Source: JBBDIM01 sp040880405 (GTDB lineage: Bacteria; Planctomycetota; Planctomycetia; Pirellulales; Pirellulaceae). Taken from it: 21,554 bases of DNA. The notes beneath the pieces were generated by a model, which worked only from the letters and a program-made list of their open reading frames with translations, made no database searches and was not told the origin of the DNA. Numbering within the stretch: the stretch's first letter is position 1; each line of letters opens with the position of its first letter. Below are positions 1 through 5,609 of the stretch, one piece after another. The stretch is taken from positions 1 to 21,554 of the forward strand of contig JBBDIM010000130.1 of assembly GCA_040880405.1 (NCBI GenBank), given 5' to 3'. A program made the translations under genes and the position numbers.

Positions 1-40
1 ACCGCTCCCAAACGGGACAGCGCCAACATTAGTGATTTTT

Positions 41-293
41 TTAACCACGAAATACACGAATGACACGAAAACGGAGGGGAGCAATTTGGCTGGCTGCCCT
101 CTTCTCTGTGATCTCTGTGATCTCTGTGATCTCTGTGGCTAAGTAAAAAAAGGGATAGCCACAGAGCACACAGAGGGCACAGAGTCGGCAGGAGAAAGGT
201 TTTGCTCCATGGGCCTTGGGTGGCCGGTTTGAAGTTTTGAATACGGGGGTTTCGCAGGTTGTTTTTCGTGTCATTCGTGTATTTCGTGGTTAA
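41..293. repeat. Inverted-repeat element with internal CACAGAG-type tandem
   Basis: A perfect 31-bp inverted repeat (41-71 and 263-293, core TAACCACGAAATACACGAAT) encloses about 190 bp. Inside, four tandem 9-mers of the form TCTCTGTGA run from 103 to 138. They face an opposed CACAGAG-rich arm at 156-184, so the inner part can also fold back on itself. Both arms and the nested inner arms are seen directly. The structure resembles a non-autonomous palindromic repeat element; no transposase is present. The minus-strand reading of this element is open for 77 codons and contains a TEITEITEITE stretch. That is the tandem repeat being translated and is not evidence of a gene. Confidence 0.8.
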
Positions 294-354
294 TCCTTCG
301 GGTTTGACCCTCGCACGGTGCCGCTAAGCATTGTCCGGGGAATCTTAAATATCA

Positions 355-433
355 GAAACGCAGAGTCGCGGAGAGTGCAGAGGGACGGTCTCTGCGAACT
401 TTGCGTCTCTGCGTCTTTGCGCCTCTGCGTTTC
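355..433. repeat. Second inverted-repeat element, AACGCAGAG type
   Basis: The outer arms GAAACGCAGAG (355-365) and CTCTGCGTTTC (423-433) are perfect inverted copies. Between them the motif GCAGAG / CTCTGC or TTTGCG recurs several times, giving a degenerate fold-back of about 79 bp. It lies 61 bp after the first element and is built on the same principle, a short purine-rich GAG-containing unit repeated within an inverted repeat, but its sequence is different. Confidence 0.7.
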
Positions 434-616
434 AATCCCGTTCAACTTTGAAGTTCTCATTGCTAATTTGCGATGCAGAGCCATCGATTGCGGCTGATCG
501 AGGGATTCCCACGCGGATTGCAAACCAGTGCCCTAAACGGGATAAAGGGGAGTTCGACCTGGAATTCTCCGACAAGTCTTCCCGACCATTTTCTCCGACT
601 AGGCTACCGCAAGGGC
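434..616 (+). other. Spacer upstream of the WYL regulator
   Basis: The regulator's frame stays open here back to 473, but the translation does not look like the start of a WYL protein. No repeat is seen after 433. A promoter for the regulator should lie here; I could not find a -35/-10 pair with good spacing. Confidence 0.4.
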
Positions 617-1639
617 ATGGCACGCAACGAGCAACTGATTCGACAGTTCAAGATTTTGCAGATTCTTGAGCGGTACCGATACGGCAGACTCCTCGACGAA
701 ATCCGAGACGACCTGGTCGATGAACTGGGTCTCACCTCGCTGCACACGCGGACCGTGCGGCGCGATATCGAGTCGCTGCAAACCGCCGGGGTCGATCTCG
801 ACGTGGAGGAGATCAGCCGCGGCAAGGTTTGGAAGCTGGGGGCCAGCGGCCGGGGCACGCACAAAATCAGTGCCTCCGCCACGGAACTGTTGGCCCTTTC
901 TTTGGGTCGTGACCTGATGCTCCCGCTCGCGGGCACGCCGTTTTGGATCGGCGTGGAATCGTTCTGGTCGAAGATCCGCGAGAAGCTGCCGGAGCCGATT
1001 TGGGAGCATTACCAAAAGTTCCGCCAAACCTTGCAGGTGACCGGCATCACCCCCAAGAACTACGCCGGTTTCGAGGGCATCCTGAAAAACATCAACCGCT
1101 CGATCCAGCAGCATCGCGTCGTGGAGGCCTCGTACCAATCGGTCGGCCAGCCCGCCCCGAAGCAGCGCGAGATCGAACCGTATGGCGTGGTGCTGCACCA
1201 CTCCAGCATTTACGTGGTGGCCGCCGCCCGAGAAGTGGAACCGGGAGACGCGAGCCGGATTCGCCACTGGAAGCTCGACCGCTTCAAAAAGGCGGAACCG
1301 CTGGACCTCTACTTCAAGGTGCCGCAGGACTTCGACTTGCAGCAACACCTGGCCCAGTCGATGGGCATCTTCTCGGCCGACAAGCCGGAGGACTTTCAAA
1401 TCCGAGTCAGTAGTTTCGCGGCCGCCTGGGTCCGGGAAGACCCTTGGCACCCCGACCAAAAAATCGAAACCCAAGAGGACGGCAGCATCATCCTGACCGT
1501 CAAAGCGGCCCACCAACTAGAGATCATCCCCAGAGTCTTGGCGTTCGGCCCAGAAGCGGTAGTCCTGTCACCTAAGTCCTGCCGCGAAGCGGTCGCCGAG
1601 CGGGTCCGAGCGATGGCCGCCGCGTACGCGGATGCGTGA
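617..1639 (+). CDS. WYL-domain transcriptional regulator
   Basis: This is a 340-residue DNA-binding regulator of the HTH-WYL family (YafY/PafC-like). Residues 5-75 are a winged helix-turn-helix; the recognition-helix region is TRTVRRDIESLQTAGV (about 44-59), typical of DeoR-like HTHs that precede WYL domains. Residues about 155-235 are the WYL domain, with EPYGVVLHHSSIYVVAAARE at 187-206 and RHWKLDRF at 216-223. The signature W-Y-L is I-Y-V at 198-200, so the ligand-facing tripeptide is divergent. Residues about 255-335 match the WCX extension (LEIIPRVLAFGPEAVVLSP). The ATG at 617 is preferred over 473 because AAGGG lies just upstream and the HTH begins at once; the 48 codons before it look non-coding. 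WYL regulators bind nucleic-acid or nucleotide ligands in characterised cases; the target here is unknown. It stands alone between repeat-rich spacers. Confidence 0.88.
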   Translation: MARNEQLIRQFKILQILERYRYGRLLDEIRDDLVDELGLTSLHTRTVRRDIESLQTAGVDLDVEEISRGKVWKLGASGRGTHKISASATELLALSLGRDLMLPLAGTPFWIGVESFWSKIREKLPEPIWEHYQKFRQTLQVTGITPKNYAGFEGILKNINRSIQQHRVVEASYQSVGQPAPKQREIEPYGVVLHHSSIYVVAAAREVEPGDASRIRHWKLDRFKKAEPLDLYFKVPQDFDLQQHLAQSMGIFSADKPEDFQIRVSSFAAAWVREDPWHPDQKIETQEDGSIILTVKAAHQLEIIPRVLAFGPEAVVLSPKSCREAVAERVRAMAAAYADA

Positions 1640-1686
1640 GATTGCGATCCGCGTCATGCGTCAGGATTGGCCAATGCGGGTTCCTC

Positions 1687-1905
1687 AGGCCCGAAGCGTC
1701 GACACAACCCTAGCCGGTGGCGCGAGCCACCGGTGCCATGCTTTCAAAACTTAGGCCTGAAGGGCCGACACAATTCTGTTCGGGCTGCGTATGCCCACCC
1801 TGTTTTCAAAAATTGTGTCGGCCCTTCAGGCCTAATGAATTGGGGGGTGGCCAGATTACCGGGGGTTATCACCCCCGGCAAAGGTTGTGTCGACCCTTCG
1901 GGCCT
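1687..1905. repeat. Two nested inverted-repeat pairs (GGCCTGAAGGGCCGACACAA type)
   Basis: The outer pair is 1687-1709 and 1883-1905 (23 bp, one mismatch). The inner pair is 1751-1775 and 1811-1835 (25 bp, perfect). All four arms share a core of the form AGGCCYGAAGSGYCGACACAA, so this is one repeat unit in four copies arranged as a palindrome within a palindrome. A separate hairpin with 7-bp stems (1714-1720 and 1727-1733, CCGGTGG/CCACCGG) sits between the left arms. Another hairpin (1859-1866 and 1871-1878, CCGGGGGT/ACCCCCGG) lies just before the last arm. The array occupies nearly the whole spacer between two convergent genes. Confidence 0.85.
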
Positions 1906-1933
1906 CTTGGAGGGTGGCAACCCGCTAACATCG

Positions 1934-2335
1934 CTACCTCCCCCAGCGGCAAAAACCATCTTCCCCCGGCTCGACAATGTTTCCCTGCTCCGCCAATCTC
2001 TCCGGCCGGGCATAAAGATACGTGGTGGCCGAGATCTCTTGGCCATCAAGCGTCTCGCACGCAACGGTTCGCCGGGCGTACAACCGAGGTGCCCCCTCCA
2101 CCTCATCCAACACCCCGTTAATCCGCTCCTGCTGCTTCGCCGCGAACAACCACAGCTCACCGCCAACCTTGAGCGTTTCATGCGGCACCATCGCCGGAAA
2201 CGTCCCCAAGTCCCAGAGCTGCCCATGCGTCCAACCCCGCAGCACCGCCACCGGCCGCGTGGGCCAACAGCTTTCGCGGACTTGGTTGCGGCAGAGGGTT
2301 CCGTAGACGAAATAGGCGATGAGGTCTTCGGGCAT
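1934..2335 (-). CDS. Gamma-glutamylcyclotransferase-like (AIG2/GGCT fold) protein
   Basis: This 133-residue protein has the AIG2/GGCT fold. The family's N-terminal substrate loop is YFVYGTL at 8-14, and the catalytic-acid region VLDEVEG is at 75-81, where E80 aligns with the essential glutamate of human GGCT. YARRTV at 86-91 and the TTYLYA strand are also typical. Family members cleave gamma-glutamyl amides to 5-oxoproline, but many bacterial members have no proven substrate, so I give no gene symbol. The length is normal for the small single-domain form. The ATG at 2335 is forced because the conserved YGTL strand begins eight residues later. There is no Shine-Dalgarno sequence, and a promoter lies only 7 bases upstream (see 2343-2371). 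The upstream frame is open to 2890 but reads like non-coding DNA. Confidence 0.85.
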   Translation of the reverse strand: MPEDLIAYFVYGTLCRNQVRESCWPTRPVAVLRGWTHGQLWDLGTFPAMVPHETLKVGGELWLFAAKQQERINGVLDEVEGAPRLYARRTVACETLDGQEISATTYLYARPERLAEQGNIVEPGEDGFCRWGR

Positions 2336-2342
2336 GGTGCGT

Positions 2343-2371
2343 TTTATAATGGTTTCATTCGAGCGCGACAA
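2343..2371 (-). promoter_or_regulatory. Sigma-70-like promoter for the GGCT-like gene (possibly leaderless)
   Basis: On the minus strand, TTGTCG (2371-2366) and TATAAA (2348-2343) are separated by exactly 17 bases. Only 7 bases lie between the -10 box and the ATG at 2335, so transcription would start at or next to the start codon. Box matches and spacing are seen directly; use as a promoter is inferred. Confidence 0.5.
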
Positions 2372-2955
2372 ATCCATATTTGAGCATCGACTACCGAACC
2401 TCCAAACCACGTTCGTAGCGTACCCGACCGGGCGATGACGACGGGAGATGTTTGAGGCCATAAGGGATTCGCTATGTTGATCCCAGAACTTCGCGAACCA
2501 CCGGGTAGAATGGGGGCAGCTCTTTGAAAATTTGGCGTGTTGGGCACTGTGCAAACGTTCACAAAAATACAAACGCAAAGGATCTCGTGTGGTATCTCGC
2601 AAGACCTTGGCCGGCCGGCCAAGAAAAAAACACCAAAATGGGGGTGCCTTTCGGGGCGTTAATCGCCACTGCGGGACCACACGGTCGGTTAAGACACCGC
2701 TATTATTTTGAAGTCTGAAATTTCTTGGCCGTTTGGCCGCCTTGGCCATCAATCGGGGGTCCACAAAATGTAGTGGTGTTTGTGAACACTTTTCATCAAA
2801 CACCACAACCGGTACGCCCCCCGATTGGGCGAGCCACCCGGCCGAGGGGCGGCCAGCTTTTTCACAAATCGGGGGGTAGAAAGATCTCAAACCACCCCGT
2901 CTGGTGGAGTGGGTAAGGGTTCACAAAGCGCGGTGTCGGTTGGCGGCCGGTTGCC
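2372..2955. other. Non-coding spacer with palindromes and nested stems
   Basis: I see no gene in this spacer. It contains a perfect 18-bp palindrome, CTTGGCCGGCCGGCCAAG (2606-2623), followed by seven A residues. Nested stems form at 2750-2759 with 2818-2827 (CAATCGGGGG/CCCCCGATTG) and at 2773-2781 with 2798-2806 (GTGGTGTTT/AAACACCAC). The word TTGGCC recurs at 2608-2613, in the run 2724-2747, and in related form near 2941-2956. An AATCGGGGGG motif recurs at 2867-2876. It may be repeat-derived DNA; I cannot assign a function. Confidence 0.5.
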
Positions 2956-2995
2956 AAGAAAAAGCCGCAGGGTTCGAAAGCTCGAACCCTGCGGC
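2956..2995 (-). terminator. Intrinsic terminator of the S41 protease gene
   Basis: A perfect 14-bp stem (2964-2977 with 2982-2995, GCCGCAGGGTTCGA) has a 4-base loop. On the minus strand it is followed by TTTTTCTT (2963-2956). It begins 28 bases after the protease stop codon, which is standard rho-independent terminator geometry. The A-tract on the plus strand precedes the stem, so it is not obviously bidirectional. Confidence 0.85.
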
Positions 2996-3023
2996 GTCGA
3001 TCTGGATATTGGGTCGCTAGAGA

Positions 3024-4715
3024 CTATCGCTGTTCGCTCGGGCGGCCACTGATGCCGCGGATACCGAGCAGGTTTTTGGCGGCGGTGATGCCCGCCTCAT
3101 AGGTGACGTCTTGGTCGTTGCTGAGAGCGACGGGTTGCTCTCCGCCGACCGGCTTGGCGGCCAGTTGCACTTCGACGTTGGGAGTGACCCCGCGGAAGCT
3201 GATCGGTTGGCCGGAAGGGCTGTAAAACTTGGCGGTGGTGAGCCGTAGTCCGGCACCGGCGGTCCCTAGAGGAAAAATCCCTTGGACCGACCCTTTACCG
3301 TAGCTCGTCTGACCGACGATCGTGCCACGCTGGTGATCGTGAATCGCCCCGGCGAAGATCTCACTGGCACTCGCGGAATCGTTATCGATTAACACGACCA
3401 GCGGCACCCGCCAAGTCCCCGGCGAGTGGGCCGTGTAGTCGAAGTCTTCCTGGGTGCTGCGGCCGCGGGTCGAGACGATCGTCCCCGTTTCCAGGAACAG
3501 GTCGGCCATGTCGACCGCCGCGGTCAGCAGTCCGCCGGGGTTGCCCCGGAGGTCGATGACGAGGGCTCGCATCCCGTCGCGGTGGAGTTTCCACATCGCG
3601 GTGTTGAGCGACTGGGCGGTCCCTTTTTGGAAGCTGGAGATCCGCAGGTACCCGACGCCCGAGTCCTTATCGATGATGCGAATGCTGTTGACGCTGGGGA
3701 CATCGACGCGGTCTCGTCGCACGATGAGATTTCGCGGTGGCTGATCTCCGGTGACGATCTTCACCTTCACATGCGACCCGGCGACTCCCTTGAGCATGTC
3801 GGCCGCTTTTTCGGTGGTGATTTGGTCATCGATCATCTGGCCATCGACACCCAAGATTCGGTCTCCATCGAGGATGCCAGCCTGAGCGGCGGGGCTTCCT
3901 TCGATCGCGTGGACGATTAAGAGCGAACCTTCATCCGCCTTGAGTTCGACCCCCAGACCGACGAAGTTCCCCTCGATCTGCGAGTAAACCTCGTTGAGCT
4001 GGTCCTGTGTCAGGAAGTTGGTGTACGGATCGAGCGAGCCGGCCGCCCCGCACACGAACTCGAGGATGGTGGCGGTCGGCGTGACACCCAGGTTTTGCTG
4101 CATGAGCTCGGCGGCGTAGTTGGCTTTTTCGATCGCTTGGTAGGGAGAGCTGACCCGTTGCCAATCGACATGCTCGGCCAGCAATTTGCGCACGGCATCG
4201 ATTTGACCCGGCTTGGAGTGCGGGGTGTTCTTGGCCAAAAACTGCGGCTCTTGCAGGGCGATATCCAACTGCTTGAGCCCTTGGTGGCAGACGACGCTCC
4301 AGTGCGGGGCGTCGACATAGCTGGCTTCAATCTTCCTCAGAACTTCGTCGTACAGCTTGAGGGTTTGGTCCCGATCCATTTCGGTCAGGCTGCGGACGTA
4401 GCTGTTGTCGCTGTAGCGGCGAGAGACCTCGTAGTGGAGCCGGGCCAAGTCGAGCTTGTGCTTGAGGGCCTGGTCCTCGCCATGGTTGCGGACAGCGTCC
4501 TCATAAAACGAGAGGGCCTCGCCCCAGCGTCCTTGACGTTCAAGCTGCTCGCCATTGGCCAGGATCTCTCGAACGGCCGAGGAGTCGAGCCTCGCGGCGT
4601 CCGGAATCCGAATTTGAGCGTGGGCGGGCTGCCCGGCGGAGCCGATCAGCAGGGCCAGAATCGCTAGTGACAGCCAGCGAGTGGTCCAGGAGTGGTGCAA
4701 AATCCGTCGCGGCAT
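3024..4715 (-). CDS. C-terminal processing peptidase, S41 family (CtpA/Prc-like)
   Basis: This 563-residue exported serine protease has a signal peptide with hydrophobic core WLSLAILALLIGSAG and a likely AxA site near residue 33. Residues about 45-130 form a helical, TPR-like region (GEQLERQGRWGEALSFYEDAV). A PDZ domain spans about 248-335, starting with FVGLGVEL at 251-258. The S41 catalytic domain follows. In DNDSASASEIFAGAI the nucleophile is S449 and the general base is K474 in SYGKGSVQG. Their 25-residue spacing equals that of S430/K455 in E. coli Prc. VIDLRGNPGGLL at 386-397 is the family's oxyanion-region strand. Such enzymes cut the C-termini of periplasmic or membrane substrates; the substrate here is unknown. 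The N-terminal helical region makes it longer than minimal CtpA proteins (about 400-450 residues). The gene is monocistronic, with a promoter at 4893-4921 and a terminator at 2956-2995. Confidence 0.93.
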   Translation of the reverse strand: MPRRILHHSWTTRWLSLAILALLIGSAGQPAHAQIRIPDAARLDSSAVREILANGEQLERQGRWGEALSFYEDAVRNHGEDQALKHKLDLARLHYEVSRRYSDNSYVRSLTEMDRDQTLKLYDEVLRKIEASYVDAPHWSVVCHQGLKQLDIALQEPQFLAKNTPHSKPGQIDAVRKLLAEHVDWQRVSSPYQAIEKANYAAELMQQNLGVTPTATILEFVCGAAGSLDPYTNFLTQDQLNEVYSQIEGNFVGLGVELKADEGSLLIVHAIEGSPAAQAGILDGDRILGVDGQMIDDQITTEKAADMLKGVAGSHVKVKIVTGDQPPRNLIVRRDRVDVPSVNSIRIIDKDSGVGYLRISSFQKGTAQSLNTAMWKLHRDGMRALVIDLRGNPGGLLTAAVDMADLFLETGTIVSTRGRSTQEDFDYTAHSPGTWRVPLVVLIDNDSASASEIFAGAIHDHQRGTIVGQTSYGKGSVQGIFPLGTAGAGLRLTTAKFYSPSGQPISFRGVTPNVEVQLAAKPVGGEQPVALSNDQDVTYEAGITAAKNLLGIRGISGRPSEQR

Positions 4716-4764
4716 CGTTCAATTCCATACCACCGGTTGAACACGCGCAATCGCTCGACATACC

Positions 4765-4797
4765 ACCTGCCATGCAGGTTCCCCGTTGTAAGCGGGG
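4765..4797 (-). other. Two small hairpins in the 5' leader of the protease gene
   Basis: ACCTGC/GCAGGT (4765-4770 and 4774-4779) and CCCCG/CGGGG (4781-4785 and 4793-4797) are adjacent stems inside the predicted leader of about 170 bases. They do not match a riboswitch class I recognise. They could affect mRNA stability or be chance. Confidence 0.3.
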
Positions 4798-4892
4798 TCA
4801 TGTCGGGCAATGCCTTCGAGACGCGTAGGTTCGTCCGGCCAAGGGGGGAGTGAGAACTTGGTGAAGGACGGGCCGAAATTTCGACCCGCTCC

Positions 4893-4921
4893 ACTATAGA
4901 TCACGATTTTGCCCTGGTCAA
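4893..4921 (-). promoter_or_regulatory. Sigma-70-like promoter for the S41 protease gene
   Basis: On the minus strand, TTGACC (4921-4916) and TATAGT (4898-4893) are separated by exactly 17 bases. A run of T lies just upstream of the -35 box, as in an UP-like element. The start site would be near 4886, giving a leader of about 170 bases to the ATG at 4715. This is the best promoter match in the window. Confidence 0.62.
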
Positions 4922-5230
4922 AAAAACCGACGTGGTTTTCGGGGTGATTTGTTCCCCAAAAACGGCACAGATGGAACTTGAGTGTCCGGTCACACGCCTT
5001 AGCCCAGTTAAGGCTAATTCGCATGGTACGTCGGTCGCGCGTCCTGGCGCTGCGGTGCTTCCTGAACCGATCCTACGATGGGCTTCCTATAGCGTCCTAT
5101 TGTATGCGAAAGGAGCCGGTTTTGTTCTCCCCGAGCAAGGAGAAATTCAGAAATGACCCCTGATAAGGGGAATTCTCGCCACATTCGCACCACTGACAGC
5201 AGGTGGAAAGGTAGTCCGCCACCGCGCGTC
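4922..5230. other. Non-coding spacer between the protease promoter and the repeat cluster
   Basis: I see no gene. Short open frames on both strands have no recognisable protein character. The only structure noted is a short CCCC/GGGG stem around TGATAA at 5157-5170. Confidence 0.4.
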
Positions 5231-5271
5231 GTAGCCACGCTTGCTAAAAGCGTGGGGGAACTGCTCACCCG
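5231..5271. repeat. Hairpin plus GAACTGCTCACCCG motif, copy 1
   Basis: GTAGCCACG (5231-5239) leads into a stem CCACGCTT (5235-5242) / AAGCGTGG (5248-5255), followed by GAACTGCTCACCCG (5258-5271). The 14-base motif recurs in the same orientation at 5530-5543. GTAGCCACG recurs inverted at 5595-5603. The two blocks bracket the twin MITE-like elements. Confidence 0.6.
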
Positions 5272-5293
5272 GCTAGGTCATCGGGTGCCATTT

Positions 5294-5367
5294 GGGGATG
5301 AGTTCAATTACAAAGAGTCGGCGGCAAAGAAGTTTGGGCCGCGGCCCCCGTAATTGAACTTATCCCC
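5294..5367 (+). mobile_element. MITE-like palindromic element, copy 1 (74 bp)
   Basis: Terminal inverted repeats GGGGATGAGTTCAATTAC (5294-5311) and GTAATTGAACTTATCCCC (5350-5367) are 18 bp with one mismatch. The core is GC-rich. A second copy lies inverted at 5447-5519. Repetition at nearly identical length, with conserved ends and a more divergent core, is what a small non-autonomous mobile element or REP-type unit looks like. No transposase is in the window. Confidence 0.72.
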
Positions 5368-5446
5368 GTTCATTCGGCATGCATGCCATAGGGTCCTCCA
5401 CCTTGGTTGGCGAGTAAATCCGCCACTGAAAATGGAACATTTAAAA

Positions 5447-5519
5447 GGGGATAAGTTCAAATACGGGTGCCTCGGACTCGGTGCAGGCCGCCGCTTACTT
5501 TGTAATTGAACTCATCCCC
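5447..5519 (-). mobile_element. MITE-like palindromic element, copy 2 (73 bp, inverted)
   Basis: The terminal repeats are 5447-5464 and 5502-5519; the match extends into flanking AAAA (5443-5446) and TTTT (5520-5523). Read on the minus strand, its first 22 bases are identical to bases 5294-5315 of copy 1. Its last 18 bases differ from those of copy 1 at one position, while the 33-34 bp middle has drifted. The 79 bp between the copies carry no repeat I can see. Confidence 0.72.
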
Positions 5520-5529
5520 TTTTTCAGGT

Positions 5530-5604
5530 GAACTGCTCACCCGTTTCGCAGCAGGGGGCCGCCCAACTCGCAATTCTCCCACGGTCTTGGCGACCGTGGC
5601 TACG
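5530..5604. repeat. GAACTGCTCACCCG motif and hairpin, copy 2
   Basis: GAACTGCTCACCCG at 5530-5543 repeats the motif of 5258-5271. The stem CCACGGTC (5579-5586) / GACCGTGG (5592-5599) runs into CGTGGCTAC (5595-5603), the inverse of 5231-5239. The hairpin lies about 10 bases after the metG stop and might help end that transcript, but no T-run follows it on the minus strand, so I do not call it a terminator. Confidence 0.5.
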
Positions 5605-5609
5605 TACGA

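Noticed and set aside
103..138. Possible CRISPR-like array
   Set aside because: The 9-mers are directly abutting with no spacers, and no cas gene is present.
41..274. 77-codon minus-strand open frame with TEITEITEITE
   Set aside because: It is the translation of a tandem 9-mer inside an inverted-repeat element; no ribosome site or protein-like composition.
599..1516. 305-codon antisense ORF over the WYL regulator
   Set aside because: Shadow of GC-rich codon usage; the plus-strand frame has clear HTH and WYL motifs.
2336..2890. N-terminal extension of the GGCT-like gene (frame open for 185 more codons)
   Set aside because: The family starts just before YGTL; the extension shows no domain, and a promoter lies between it and the conserved part.
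2964..2995. GGTTCGAA-type loop resembling a tRNA T-arm
   Set aside because: The stem is 14 bp and perfect with a T-run on the minus strand; there is no acceptor or anticodon arm, so it is a terminator.
5153..5353. 66-codon plus-strand ORF with a Shine-Dalgarno-like AAGGAG upstream
   Set aside because: It runs straight through two repeat units (5231-5271 and 5294-5353), so its sequence is repeat DNA; no domain seen.
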